Shown: positions 1 through 11,610, counted from the first letter of the stretch. The stretch is DNA of 64,000 bases from Cryptomeria japonica (GCF_030272615.1 NC_081415.1:268015425-268079424), one strand, 5' to 3'. Numbers and translations: made by a program. The notes: a model not told the origin generated them from the sequence alone.

Positions 1-1090
1 CCATGAAGGTAGACAAAAGAAGTATGCCTAAAAAAATGTCTTAATCAGAAGACTCCACGATTTTGTAAATCCTAAGAAGTAAATGAACCTGACAGTATTT
101 ATCTTCGCAAGCAAGACAAAGGTAATGTTTACATTACATTGAAGGCCAGCATCCTTAAGTTTCATTGATGCGTAAACATTTCTAAGTTAACAATACAGAT
201 CAAGAAGTATGCGATGGTTTAAGTTTATGATCATACGCATCATCAAGCAAGTAAAGAGGTGCAATTACAACAACCACTAATTAGTTAAGACAAAGGATGA
301 TTCATGGGGAGTAGCGATTTACAAGGAGGGGTCATCATGGAAAAAAGACAACTTCCATCATGGGTGAGGATTTATATAAAGTTATAAACAACAAATTACC
401 TTAAAAAAGAAAAGGAATGGAAGAAGAAAGATAAGCATTGGATAAAAACTAAGAATCACATTCTCAACAATATTGAATGAAGACAACAGTTTATATACTG
501 GTCTATGTATTTAGGTATGAATGATAATATGTAACATTTTGATTAGGCTGAACTATACACTTAAATATGTTGTTATTCTTGTTACTGTGTAATCACTGCA
601 TAATAGAATAAATACATTGATTCTTTTAAGCTTCATCTAATCTGCTGTCCCACTGTGGAGGGGAGATGTGGGCATATAAGGAAAGCAAGTAGCCGGGTGG
701 TCCATTTGAGTTTAGTTTTGAGGCTGAATGACGGATGTACTTCCATGCCTCTTAGGAGGCCGAATGATGGATGCACTTCTATGCCCCTAAACTTGATGGA
801 TAGGCTCAAGGCACCTTGTATGATCTCCCGTGGGCTTCATAGCATGGATGAGTCATTGGGTAAAGCCTCAAAAGAAACCCACATGCACTTATGATTATTA
901 GGATGATGAATAGAGTTCTATTTGTAGCTTGTAGATTATCTGTTAATCTTTTGCTAACTAATTTGATTGCAGGTTCTAAATCAAGACGTTAAGGCAGAAA
1001 ATCACATTTGCAAATATAATTTATCCCTCATTTAGGTATTCTAGGGCAAATTGAGTTTAACCCTAATAGGGGACAGTACAAACTATTATA
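1..1090. other. AT-rich sequence without a recognisable gene
   Basis: No coding region is convincing here. The stretch from about 940 to 1075 (a 'gattgcaggttctaaatcaag' type start, 'ggggacagtaca' end) resembles the sequence at about 22410-22552, which ends GGGGACATTACA. Both may be remnants of one LTR-like repeat family. Confidence 0.4.
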
Positions 1091-2332
1091 CATTATATCA
1101 AGCAGGACGGTCACAATTGGAGATGATTATGTCTCATCTTATTTGGAAGTGGTGATGTCTCTGTAATGTCCCCACTTTGAAATATAATTTAATAGAAAAT
1201 AATAATAATAAAATTTGATTAAAGTTAATGAATGGTCAAAAGGCATGAAATGATAAGTTGTGACTCCCCCAAATATGAGGTATAAAAGGGAGAAGAGAAC
1301 TTCATTTGAAAGGGGGATAATTTGGGAATCAGAAGTGCAGATCTGATTGTGAAAGGTTGTGTCCCTTTCAAAGGGCAGAAATAGTGAAGAGTTGTGCTCT
1401 TTCAAAGGGTGCTAATGGTGAAAGGGTGTCTCTTGCCAAAGGGTATACATGATGAAGAGGTGTGACCTGTCCCTTTCATTGAGTGATATAAAGGAAAGGA
1501 ATCAAAAGCATCCAGTGACATCACCATGAATCAGATCAGATCGGTACTGTTATTGAGTTACAGGCAGTAACATCTTTGTTCTTGGTGGTATGCATGGGGA
1601 TGTACTTAATATGTATGCTTATTATATGAAGCCTGATAATTTTCCTATGCAGAAATTAGTAGTAGTATTAATATAGACTGCAATATGTATGACAGTCATA
1701 CTTAATTTCATATATATTCATAATACATGAGAAATTAGTATACTTGTAGCCCAATCACTTAATCATTTCTATTTCTCCCCATGAGGAGAGGCGTGGTGTT
1801 GTTAGGGAGAGGCGGAGTAAATCCATCCCAAATTAGGTGAGCCCCAAGGGTGGTCTGGATGGATGTTCTTGAAACCTGGACCCAATTATGGAGGTGGTGT
1901 CAGTGTGCCCTAGACAAGTATTTCCCCACCCAGGGTTGAGGATTAGGAAGAAAGTAAGAATGGGGGCTTGAATATAGCCACTATCAATTGTACATGAATA
2001 AATATGACTGTCTAGTTTAATAAATTAATTTAAGGTATGATGGTATTAAGTAATGGATGATTGATTGGGAGATTGGCAGCGTCCTAGTAGGGGACATTAC
2101 AGTCTCTATCAACAATGCAAGTTGCAAAGAAGTGCTACATGTACTTATTATGCGTCCCTATCTACAATTTGTCTATTGGATCGCTTACACCAACAATAAG
2201 GTTGGGTATTGGATAGATAAGTGGGTCATGAAATATATGGACAATGAGTACAAGATTTTGCTTCAGAATATTGTGATGAGACTGATAAGATGCATAAGCT
2301 TGGCGATTCAAAACCATTGTGCAAGACATTAA
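1091..2332 (+). pseudogene. Ty1-copia polyprotein fragment (pre-integrase region) split by a solo LTR
   Basis: Removing the solo LTR at 1162-2101 and one copy of its target duplication joins the flanks into one reading: 'FGSGDVSINNASCKEVLHV'. This resembles the protease/GAG-pre-integrase part of Ty1-copia polyproteins, in which a GxxxxxINxxxCKxVLHVP motif is common. Downstream, to about 2250, the translation still looks copia-like (Y-I-A-Y-T-N-N-K), then decays. No complete domain remains. It lies in the same orientation as the reverse transcriptase/RNase H remnant at 9.4-11.6 kb and could belong to the same old element, but intervening LTR sequence makes that uncertain. Confidence 0.6.
1162..2101 (+). 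mobile_element. 940 bp solo LTR, TSD GTCTC
   Basis: Starts TGTAATGTCCCC and ends GGGGACATTACA, a 12-bp inverted terminal match of the TG...CA type. The 5-bp direct repeat GTCTC flanks it at 1157-1161 and 2102-2106. A TATA-like GGTATAAAAGG near 1279 puts the promoter on the + strand. No internal region and no second LTR copy adjoin it, so it is a solo LTR left by LTR-LTR recombination. It interrupts copia coding sequence and is therefore younger than that element. Confidence 0.85.
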
Positions 2333-2690
2333 GGTTCAGAGCAATAGCCATAAAGGTGGATTATATGAGCTTCTTTTGGTGCCATAGATTGGACCACACC
2401 AACTATTGATCAATGCATCACATGAGGTCTCATTGCACCATGTAATTATAACTCATGATGTAATAACACCACTTAGTTATGCCTAAAAGTAAAAGGTAAC
2501 CTGCAATATTTAAGTTATAACTATTTACGTAACTTCCTTGTACAATAATAAAGACAAGCATACAAATATTGGGGTGTGTGTCACACAATTTGTCATTGTT
2601 TTAACATTTTAATTATAAAGAATGAAGGGTTAATTGATGGCAAACCAGTTTGTGAGGTGGAAGGCCAACTGTTGAGGTTAACTGTTGCTG
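2333..2690. other. Decayed sequence between copia fragment and LTR-like copy
   Basis: Nothing codes here. It is probably decayed copia internal sequence. Weak similarity to the LTR downstream of 11687 begins around 2690-2800. Confidence 0.3.
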
Positions 2691-2789
2691 AAAATGATTG
2701 TAAAGAAGGCTGGTCAAAGGCTGTGTATTTGTTGGAACTTTGGTGTGCTATTCACTTACATAGAGTTTGTGATAAGGTTTTAAGTGGAA

Positions 2790-3388
2790 GAAGTTGATGG
2801 ACTTTGTTCTAAGTTCATATTGATAGTTGTCTGGTAGATCGGTAAACAATTGTGGTGAGCTATAAAGGGTTGTGTGAATTTCAAATGTCGTCGCTTAGCT
2901 TGGAACTTGTGTAAGACTAATGTTGTTATGTTCCCAACTGCAAATCATTTGAAGAACTCAACTGTATAATTGTAAGGATGTCACTGTAAGTGTGTATGAT
3001 AATGCAGGTGCACTTATGGCACTATTGGAGTATGTGCAGTGATAACCAACAGCATGGTGATATTTTGGGAGATCCTAGAGGTATCACAAGAAACTATGAT
3101 TCATTAGGAGTTTATCTCTGCTACCACAAGCCATGAGCATTATTTGATTGTAGTGCAAGAAGACATGTAAGTGGTTCACCAACCTTTGATCAAGGGTGAG
3201 CGGTGTTAACTTATATGTGTAGTGATCATCCATATGGAGAAGTCATGTTACATATAATGTGTGGAATGCTATCATCATCATATGGTCATGATATGGTTGT
3301 TAAAGGCTACAAGCTTTGAAATCTAGCACCCACAAGGTTCTATTATGCTCAAGAGATGCCATATTTACAAGTTTGGGAATTTGGTAAC
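2790..3388 (+). mobile_element. Copia LTR-type repeat, left portion (interrupted at 3388)
   Basis: Matches the LTR at 11687-12540 (shared blocks 'tggactttgttct', 'gatgtcactgtaagtgtgta', 'gataaccaa.agcatggtgat', 'catccatatg.agaagt') and, more closely, the block at 10160-10670. The match breaks at 3388 inside 'ttggtaac' and resumes at 9023 ('gtaacctagaaggtt'), exactly where the large solo LTR sits. The left boundary is approximate. Confidence 0.6.
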
Positions 3389-3744
3389 TATTGTGAGGTA
3401 TTCACACATCGCCCCATTGCAAATGGGGACCCCTGCTTTTTGCTCTCTAGGGTTTGTTTTCTGGGTCTTTTAGGTTTTAGTCTGTTAGCTTTTGCATGGT
3501 GAGTGCTGTCAGGAGGATCACTGGATAGCAGGCTTTGCTTGAGCTAGGGTGAGTCAGTTAATGCTCCAAGTTAAGGGCGTTTTTCAAGGTCTTCCTTAGG
3601 CTTGGTTTTGCTGGTGGTGTCCCATTTGAGTTCGAGGAAGTCAGTGAGTGGTTGAGCAAATTTGGCTAAGGAATGGAAGGGATGAATCAAAGATCTAGCC
3701 TAGGACAAATTCAAGCCAGCTTGAAGGTGAATTGAGCCTAGAAT

Positions 3745-6700
3745 GGGAATTTCGCTCCTGACCCTTCCAAAGGGTCCAGGGCGAAATTCATGTAAAACCC
3801 TATTTTCCACAAAAACTGGAGCTATATGTCAACCTAAAGGAGAAATTTGCATGATCATGAGGAAAGGAGGCCTAATGAAGTTTGTCCAAGGTGTGAGGAG
3901 GAGAAAATATGTGAGAAATTGGCTCAAAAGGTGAATTTCGCTCTTGACCCTTCCAAAGGGTCCAGAGCGAAATTCATATTTCCTCTATTGTGCTTCTTAG
4001 CTTGACCAAGTTAGGAGCTTCTAAGACATGATTTGGTAGGTTTTGGTGCATGTTTGCCTTGAAGAGGAATTTTTGGACCTCAAGATGATGAAAGCTAGCC
4101 AAAAATGAGAATTTCGCTCCTGACCCTTCCAAAGGGTCCAGAGCGAAATCTCCCTGTCTTGCCTTCCTTGGCCCTGAAAACCCAGTTGGACCTTGCCTAG
4201 ACCAAGTTGGGTGATGGAATATCTTGATAGTGAAAGAAGGAAGTTGAATTGATCAAGTTTGATGGAGAATGGAGTGAACCAAGGTGGGATTTTGGCCAAG
4301 ATTGTGATTTTCGCTCTTGACCCTTCCAAAGGGTCTAGAGTGAAAATCCTTATACACCTCAATTTATCACTTGTCAAGACCAAATTCCTAGTTTTTGAGG
4401 CATGTGTGGAGGTGTTTGTGAATGTTCTAACCTTAGGAGGTGAGTAAAGGTGGATGAGATGAGGATTTTAGCCAAGAATGAGAATTTTGCTCCTAACCCT
4501 TCCAAAGGGTCCAGAGCGAAATTCTTGAAAACACTCATTTTTCTTTTAGCCAAAGTCAGGACCAAGGTGGAGATGCATGAGGAAGGATCTTTGTTTGCCT
4601 CCCAAAGAGGGTGAGAGTTGGAAAAGTCAAGGATCAAACCCAAAACATGATTTTCGTTCCTGACCCTTCCAAAGGGTCCAGAGCGAAAATCTTTGTAGCC
4701 CATTTTTCCTTCCCAATGTTGGCTAAGTGTTGGTTTCTCGGGCATGTTTGGGGGTGAATTGGTATGTTCTTGCCTTGAGATGGAGCTGGTTGATTTTGAA
4801 GAGCAAGATTTTGGCCTAAAGGAGAATTTCGCTCCTGACCCTTCCAAAGGGTCCAGAGCGAAATTCATCATAAACCTCATTTTTTGCCTTGAATGGTCTT
4901 GAAACCTTGTTCCTTAGGTGGAAAATGGTCTAACTTTGCTTCTTGAAGTGGTTTGAAGTTTGAAAAGTGAGTAATCTAGCCTAGAATGAGATTTTCGCTC
5001 CTGACCCTTCCAAAGGTTCCAGAGCGAAAATCTTCTTAAAGCTCATTTCCTCCTAAATTTGACTAAATTTTGATTTGCAGGGTATCTTGAAAGGAAAGAT
5101 GGACATCTTGTAGCCTTTGGAATGTTTGAAAGCATTGAAAAATGAAAGATTTTGGACCAAAAAGGAAATTTCGCTCTTGACCCTTCCAAAGGGTCCAAAG
5201 CGAAATCCCTAAAAACTCTTACTTTTGCATTGAAGGAGGTCAAGTCCTTGGTCTTTTATGGTGTGGATGGAAGTGAGATAGCTTGTCTTTTCCTCTTGGG
5301 GTTGTTTTGAAAGGGAGTAATGAAGAATTTAGCCTAAATCAAGATTTTCACTCCTGACCCTTCCAAAGGGTCCAGAGCGAAAATCTTCCTAAGATGCATT
5401 TCTTTCCTTGTTTGACTAAGATTTGGTGTCCAAGACATGATGAGAAGGAGAATGATCATGATCTAGCCTTTGAGAGTGTTTGGTAAAGTTGAAAATAAAG
5501 GATTTTAACCAGGAAAGGAAATTTCGCTCCTGACCCTTCCAAAGGGTCCAGAGCGAAATTCCTTACAAGCCTACCCTTTTGACCTTTCCTGGGCTTGAAA
5601 CATTGTTCCTAGGGCAATGAAAGATGAGATTCTACCTTGCAATGAAGTTTCAAGTTGAAAGAATGATAATTTTTGGGCAAGAATGAGATTTTCGCTCTTG
5701 ACCCTTCCAAAGGGTCCAGAGTGAATTTTCTCAAAACCTCTCTTTGCTATCAATTTTGTGCTAGATCAAGTGTGGGCTAAGGTAAAATCAAGGAGGATTT
5801 GCCCCTGAAAGTGACTTTAAGTTGCTAAAAACCATTTAAGATGAAGGAATTGAGCCTAAAAAGGGATTTTCGCCCCTGACCCTTCCAAAGGGTCCAGAGC
5901 GAAATTCCTTACAAGCCTACCCTTTTGACCTTTCCTGGGCTTGAAACATTGTTCCTAGGGCAATGAAAGATGAGATTCTACCTTGCAATGAAGTTTCAAG
6001 TTGAAAGAATGATAATTTTTGGGCAAGAATGAGATTTTCGCTCTTGACCCTTCCAAAGGGTCCAGAGTGAATTTTCTCAAAACCTCTCTTTGCTATCAAT
6101 TTTGTGCTAGATCAAGTGTGGGCTAAGGTAAAATCAAGGAGGATTTGCCCTTGAAAGTGACTTTAAGTTGCTAAAAACCATTTAAGATGAAGGAATTGAG
6201 CCTAAAAAGGGATTTTCGCTCCTGACCCTTCCAAAGGGTCCAAAGTGAAAATCCTAAAACCCATCTTTTTTTGCAAAATTTGAGCAAAGTCAAACATGGA
6301 CAAGGGTGAGAGAAGTCATTTGGATTGCCTTAGAGTGGATTTTGGTCGCCAAGAATGCAAATTTTGAAGCTAAAATGAGAATTTCGCTCTTGACCCTTCC
6401 AAAGGGTCCAGAGCGAAATTCCTAGAATCACCCTTTTTTCCTTGCAAATCAAGTCAAGTTTTTGGTTTTTATACCCTGGAGAGGAGTGAGGCAAGGTGTT
6501 CTAAGTCTTGGAGGTGATTTGAAGTTGAAAGGATGGCAAAATAGCCCTAAAACAAGATTTTCGCTCCTGACCCTTCCAAATGGTCCAGAGCGAAAATCCC
6601 AAAATCTACCTATTCCTTTCAAATTTATGCTAAACTATGCCTAGGCCAAGGTGAAAGATGCCCTTGAGATTGCCCTTGAGTTGATGGTTGTCTCCAAAAA

Positions 6701-7445
6701 TGATGATTTAGGCCAGAGGAGGAAAATTGCTCTTGACCCTTCCAAAGGGTCCAGGGCGAAAATCCTTCAATCACCTTTTTTGCCTTGCAAAATCAAGTTA
6801 ATCTTGGGTTGGATGAAAGAAGAGAAGTATTTCCTTGCCTTGTGAGGTGAATTGAAGTTGAAATGATGAAGAAGTGAACTACAAGCAAGAAATTCGCTAC
6901 TGACCCTTCCAAAGGGTCTAGAGCGAAAAACACTAAAACCATCCTTTTCTCCAAATTTTGTGCTAAGTCAGGCCTATACTAGGGTGAGAGAAGCTATTTA
7001 GAATGCCTTGGAAAGATGTTTCACCTTCAAAAATGTGAATTTTGAGCTAAAATTGGAATTTCACTCCTGACCCTTCCAAAGGGTCCAGAGCGAAATTCAT
7101 CAAAATCCCTATTTTCTCCTTGTGTCAAGTCAAGACTTTGAGTCCTCAGGTGTAGTCGAGGTTGAAATGATGTTTCTTTGCTCTGTAGGATGAATTGAAG
7201 TGAAGGAGATGAGGAATTAAGACCTAAAGCTTGAATTTCGCTCTTGACCCTTCCAAAGGGTCCAGAGCGAAATTCTTAAAACCTCCATTTTTGCCCCAAA
7301 TTTACATCAAGCTTGGTGTTGGTTGAGAATGAGGACATCCTTGGGCATGTATCTAAGCAAGTATGATCACAAGGTGAGAAGAATTTGAGCCAGGAATGCA
7401 AAATTCGCTCCTGACCCTTCCAAGGGTCCAGGGCGAAATTCTTAT
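3745..7445 (+). repeat. 22-copy tandem array, ~174 bp period, each unit with a hairpin core
   Basis: Each unit carries the core GACCCTTccAAAGGGTC, flanked by ATTTCGCTCC on the left and AGAGCGAAAT on the right, so ~40 bp can fold into one long hairpin. Cores start near 3749, 3933, 4110, 4307, 4483, 4650, 4824, 4991, 5167, 5342, 5519, 5687, 5865, 6033, 6210, 6380, 6556, 6722, 6890, 7055, 7233 and 7399. The ~130 bp spacers are far more divergent than the cores. Short open frames repeatedly crossing the array merely reflect the repeat. The array occupies most of the U3 of the giant solo LTR. Confidence 0.95.
5541..6232 (+). repeat. Recent 346 bp (two-unit) duplication inside the array
   Basis: 5541-5886 and 5887-6232 are almost identical, including the normally divergent spacers (for example cccctgaaagt versus cccttgaaagt near 5801/6147). 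Other neighbouring units differ widely, so this is a late unequal exchange of two units. Confidence 0.9.
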
Positions 7446-7600
7446 GGAGCCTGTCCTTGGAAAGAATTTTAAGCAAACTTCATTTTGATATCTTCTTGTT
7501 GATGATTTAAGGTAGGAAATGCTATGTTGAAATGAATTTATTATGTGTCCTTAATCATCTTTTTGTTTGTCTTGCAGTTAAAAGGGGACTAGGGCAAGAT

Positions 7601-7719
7601 AAGGACAACCTTCTCCAGTCTGGCATCAACAAGGACGACCTTCTCCAGCCCAGCATCATCAAGGACAGCCTTCTCCAGTCTAGCATCATCAGGACGACAT
7701 CTTCCAGTCCAGCATTCGA
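7601..7719 (+). repeat. 30-bp minisatellite, four copies
   Basis: Units begin at 7601, 7631, 7661 and 7691 with consensus 'aaggacgaccttctccag' followed by 'tccagcatcatc'. The array is 3' of the 174-bp array, still within the U3 of the giant LTR. Being a multiple of three, it stays open in several frames, but nothing indicates a real gene. Confidence 0.9.
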
Positions 7720-8146
7720 AGGAAAGGTACACCATCCATCTTGCACATCGAAGACAAAGGAAGTTAAAGCAAGGGTTCGTTGAAGAAGTAGACAATTTCA
7801 GAAGAGTTAATTGAAGCTAGCTTCTCAGCAACATCAAATTGAATATCTACCAAGTTACAAGTGTTAGACAAGGTGGCATCCCAGTCATCACTCCTCTAGT
7901 TGGATTGGTCCACCTCAGCGTGTCCAGATTCAATGTACTTGGCTCATCAAAATGACACAAACTTCGATGTACCTACCCCGACTATCCATTGGTCGAATAT
8001 TTCAGAGAAGACATGTGTCCAAATAATGCAATTATTTCATTGGCTAGAATTGAGTTTGTTGTAACAAACCCTAATTAGGGTTTTCATTGTAAGATCTCGG
8101 CCATTGATCTCAAGTTGATCTGAGCCATCGAATTGTATTGAGGGCA

Positions 8147-8155
8147 CTATATAAG
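8147..8155 (+). promoter_or_regulatory. TATA box of the giant LTR
   Basis: CTATATAAG, followed within 30 bp by 'ctcctcatttgtaaagg'. The other family copy has CTATATAAAGG followed by 'cctcatttgtaag' (- strand, near 32315-32345). Conservation between two otherwise diverged copies supports a U3/R promoter. Confidence 0.65.
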
Positions 8156-8176
8156 CCCTGGCTCCTCATTTGTAAA

Positions 8177-8262
8177 GGTTAATAGTTAGTCAATAGTTGA
8201 TAGTAGGTGAATAGTTAGCTAATAGTGAATAGTCAGTTGATAGAATAGCAATTAGAGTAGAA
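8177..8262 (+). repeat. Short AATAGTTAG-type repeats just after the LTR TATA box
   Basis: Irregular repeats of 'aatagttag', 'tagttgatag' and 'gaatagtc' fill about 85 bp at the presumed start of R. Confidence 0.6.
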
Positions 8263-9022
8263 TAGCAAGAGAAGGCAAAGATTGTTGCCAAGATGTTGTT
8301 GTAAAAGACTTGTAAAACTTCATTGAAGAAATGGTGAAATCTATGGGTCGATTCAACAATTTGCATGGTCTTTATACTTCTCAGATTTGATTTTATGTTA
8401 TTAGATGAGTGGAAGAAATGTGTTTGATTGATGGTGAAATTTGTATATCCATACTACTAGCAGTTTGTTGATTGCAGACTTGCCTTGTGTAGTCAACTGG
8501 AATCATTTAGCTTAAGCTTAACTTCAATTGTCGCTTCTTCACTGATATGCATCAATTTGATGGTGTCTATGCTTATAGCGATGATCTGAACATCATAATG
8601 CTTTCGTCCGAAGATCGCACTAACCTTGTGAAGATGGTCTTGGGATGTCAAGACAAGACTTAGTTAGAATTTCATCAAAGATCATTCATTGCTCCTACAT
8701 TCTTAGTGTCAGAATTAGATCCTTTCCTCGCCCTCATCCTTTTTCTTTTTTTTTTTAAAATCTAGGTCAGTGAAATCTTGTGATTCCAGCAAATCAGACG
8801 TTCAGGTCGTCAAGTGTAAGTCCCCTTGTGATTCCAGCAAAATCACATCATACCACAAAGAGCTTATCCACGAGTAGAGATCCTATGTAACAGTAACCTT
8901 GAAGCTTCTCCGATTGATCCTTCTGCGATATCTTCAGCATTTGGGAGCTTTATTCAAGAGAGGATAAGGTACCTTTAGGTATTTTATTTTGTGTTTGGTT
9001 GTGTACAAAATACACATCAACA

Positions 9023-9150
9023 GTAACCTAGAAGGTTTTCAGCTCATAGATGTACTTTGGGAACTTAGTTTTCTTGAGAGAGGAGGAAAATAAGTCAAAT
9101 GAAAATGAGAGCGGCGAGATGCATTTAATAGACAAATTGTAGCAATAGGA
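9023..9150 (+). mobile_element. Copia LTR-type repeat, right portion after the giant LTR
   Basis: Continues the sequence cut at 3388. The block 'ctagaaggttttcagctcatagatg' and onward to 'gacaaattgta' aligns with 10548-10670, apart from substitutions. Confidence 0.6.
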
Positions 9151-9409
9151 TGCATTTGGTGATGAACATTCAAGTGAACATGCCAATTTGAGTGGAAAGA
9201 AAGAAAGGACATTTGGTGCAAACTTTAGAGATGCACATGGTGTAGATGCAATAGAAAATTCTCCATTGATGATAATTGTGAGGCTTATGTGGCAATAAAA
9301 GTTTACTTGAAAGGCACAGTCCACCAAACTTCCAATCTGTTTTACTCTTACTTGAATTGATGATGAATCAAGGTTTGTAGTAGCTCTCTCCTAAGGAGAA
9401 CACGTCATG

Positions 9410-11610
9410 GAGAATGGCTATGAAAGAGATGGCATTGTAGTACAGGAAGACTTGGGACTTGGTTAATTTGCTTGAAGGTAGGAAACCCATTGGCTGCAAG
9501 TGGGTGTTCAAGAAGAGGTTTAAGCAAATAGTACATTAAAAAGGTACGAGGCATGCTTGGTGGCAAAAAGGTATCTTAGGACTTAGATAGAGGGAATAGA
9601 CTTTAGTGAGATTTTTTATTTTGTAGTAAAATTGAATTCTATTAGGATGTTATCTATAGTTGTGGCTTTTGATTTGAAAGTGGAGTAGATGGATGTCAAG
9701 GCAACATTCTTGCAAAGAGATTTGAAGGAAGAAATCTATATGGTTCATCTTGAAGAATTCATGGTAAGGGGTAAAGAGCATATGATTTGTAAATTAGAAA
9801 AGTTTTTGTATGGATTAAGTAGTCTCCATGGATGTGGTATTGAAAGTTTGATTCATATGTGTTAGAATTTGGTTCTGCAAGGAGTCAAACTAATCACTAT
9901 GTACTACAAGCAGGTAGGTGATAACGTGTTAAACATTGTTTTATATGTTGATGATATGTTTATTGTTGGGAACAATAAAGCATTGATTAGAAATCTTGAG
10001 GCTTAGTTGGGTAGTAGATTTGAGATGAAAGATCTAGGTGGTGCTAGGTAAATACTTGGTATGTAGATTCCTAGAGAGAGCTAACAAGAAGCTATGGTTA
10101 ACTTGGAAGAAGTATCTTAGACCTTTTTGTGGCAGCTCAACATGAATTATAGTGAACAAGGTTTGTATTATGTGCACTATTGGAGTATGATAACCAAGAG
10201 CATGGTGATGTTTTGGGAGATCCTAGAGGTATCACAAGAAACTATGATTCATTAGGAGTTTATCTCTGCTACCGCAAGCCATGAACAGTATTTGATTGTA
10301 GTGCAAGAAGACATGTGAGTGGTTCAGGAGAAGTGGTTCAACAACCTTTGACTAAGGGTGAGTGACATCAACTTATTATATGTGATGATCATCCATATGG
10401 AGAAGTCATGTTACATATAATGTGTGGCATGCTATCATCATCATATGGTCATGATATGGTTGTTAAATGCTACAAGCTTTGAAATCTAGTCACCCACAAG
10501 GTTCTATTATGCTCAAGAGATGCATATTTACAAGTTTGGGAATTTGGTAACCTAGAAGGTTCTCAGCTCATAGATGTGCTTTGGGAACTTAATTTTTTTG
10601 AGATAAAGGGAAAATAAGTCAAATGAAAATGAGAGTGGCAAGATGCATTCTACAGACAAATTGTAAAATAGCTTAGACTATTTTGTGGCAGCTCAACATG
10701 CATTATAGTGATCAAGGTTTACAGTATGTGCACTATTGGAGTATGTGCAGTGATAACCTACTAGGTACATACTTGGTATGAAGATTCCTAGAGAGAGCTA
10801 ACAAGAAGCTATGGTTAAGTTGGAAGAAGTATCTTAGACTATTTTGTGGCAGCTCAACATGCATTATAGTGATCCTGTAAGTATCACTTCATTTGTAGGC
10901 TCCAAATTAAGTTTGAAACAATGTCCAAGTTTGTAGAGGCCTTGGAGGACATGAACAATGTTCTATATGCAAGTGCAGTAGTAATCCTTATGTATGCAAT
11001 GGTTTGTACAAGGCTAGCCGCTAGATGCCCAAGCAATGGGAGTCCTAAGTAGGTTCATGTCAAATCCTGACAGAGAACACTGGGCACAAGTTAAGAGAGT
11101 GTTTAGGTTCTTGAAAGAATGCTGGATTATTGTTCTTGTTATTATGGTACTAATCATCTTGGCAAGGTGTTAAACATACAGGGGTTTGTGGATTATGATC
11201 AAATTGGAGACTTAGATAACCAAAGATCAGCTAGTGGATATGTCTTTACTCAACAACAATAAATTGGATGAGTAAGCATTAAGAGATGGTTGCATTCTCC
11301 AGAATTGAAGCGTATAGGGTGACAACACATGCTTGCAAAGAAGCAATGTGGCTACAAAGACCAGGAAGTACTATTGGTTTAAAGAATCATACAATATTGA
11401 ATTGCAATTCACAAAGTGTAATGCATTTGGTGAAGAATTTTGTTTACCATGCTTCAACTAAACGTGTACATATTTAATATCCTTTTTTAGAGAGATGGTT
11501 GAGACAAGGAAGGTTTAGATAGAGAAAATTGACACTTATGAAAACATTGCCGATTCTTTCACAAAATCTATGAGCACCACTAACTTTTAGTTGTGCAGGG
11601 ATGAGATGGG
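9410..11610 (+). pseudogene. Ty1-copia reverse transcriptase/RNase H remnant
   Basis: Translated pieces on the + strand show Ty1-copia RT in order. 'KPIGCKWVFKKRF' lies near 9485-9525, then an 'EEIYMVHLEEF' block near 9730 and 'KLEKFLYGLS' near 9795. The catalytic YVDDM lies near 9938-9955, followed by 'FEMKDLGGAR' near 10020. RNase H follows: 'DNQRSASGYVF' near 11215 and an open piece at 11286-11477 ending in sequence like the copia 'N.Q....LVKN..YHA.TKRV.I' motif. In-frame stops and frameshifts occur throughout, and a duplicated block breaks the RT. The copy is dead and old. Its probable 3' LTR starts at 11687. Confidence 0.85.
10160..10870 (+). repeat. Rearranged duplication inside the copia RT region
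   Basis: 10160-10670 repeats LTR-type sequence found at 3010-3388 plus 9023-9130. 10763-10870 then repeats the RT segment at about 10047-10160 ('cctagagagagctaacaag', 'ggcagctcaacatg'). LTR-type sequence is thus inserted in the RT with the flanking coding sequence doubled, which indicates a duplication rather than a simple insertion. Confidence 0.7.

Larger units (their letters stand above)
3389..9022 (+). mobile_element. Giant solo LTR (family G, copy 1), 5.6 kb, TSD GTAAC
   Basis: Begins TATTGTGAGGTATTCACAC (first dinucleotide TA, apparently mutated from TG) and ends ...ACACATCAACA. GTAAC flanks it at 3384-3388 and 9023-9027. The unoccupied site is present in this window at about 10547-10560, where 'ttggtaacctagaagg' is uninterrupted. 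A TATA box at 8147-8155 defines a U3 of about 4.75 kb and R/U5 of about 0.85 kb. Family copy 2 (24497-34432, - strand) shares the start block 'cacacatcgccccattg', the TATA context (CTATATAA...CTCATTTGTAA) and the end (TTATTTTGTGTT...ACAYRTCAACA). No coding domains are seen. A solo LTR of this size is unusual. Confidence 0.8.

Noticed and set aside
3400-7450. CRISPR-like array (regular direct repeats with variable spacers and palindromic core)
   Set aside because: Plant nuclear context, spacer length of ~130 bp, spacers related to one another, no cas genes. It is a tandem repeat in an LTR.
4021-7476. Series of short open frames sharing a 'FALDPLEGS.AK' or 'LLTLPKGPE' translation, which looks like a repeat protein
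   Set aside because: They are translations of the hairpin core in the 174-bp array, on both strands, and each ends within a unit. The period is not kept in frame.
7532-7783. Possible small gene with 10-residue repeats
   Set aside because: Four copies of a 30-bp minisatellite stay open in several frames on both strands; no conserved protein is recognised.
3389-9022. Reading the 5.6 kb insertion as a complete protein-coding retrotransposon
   Set aside because: No GAG or POL domain and no internal pair of terminal repeats. One promoter and one pair of ends fit a single LTR.
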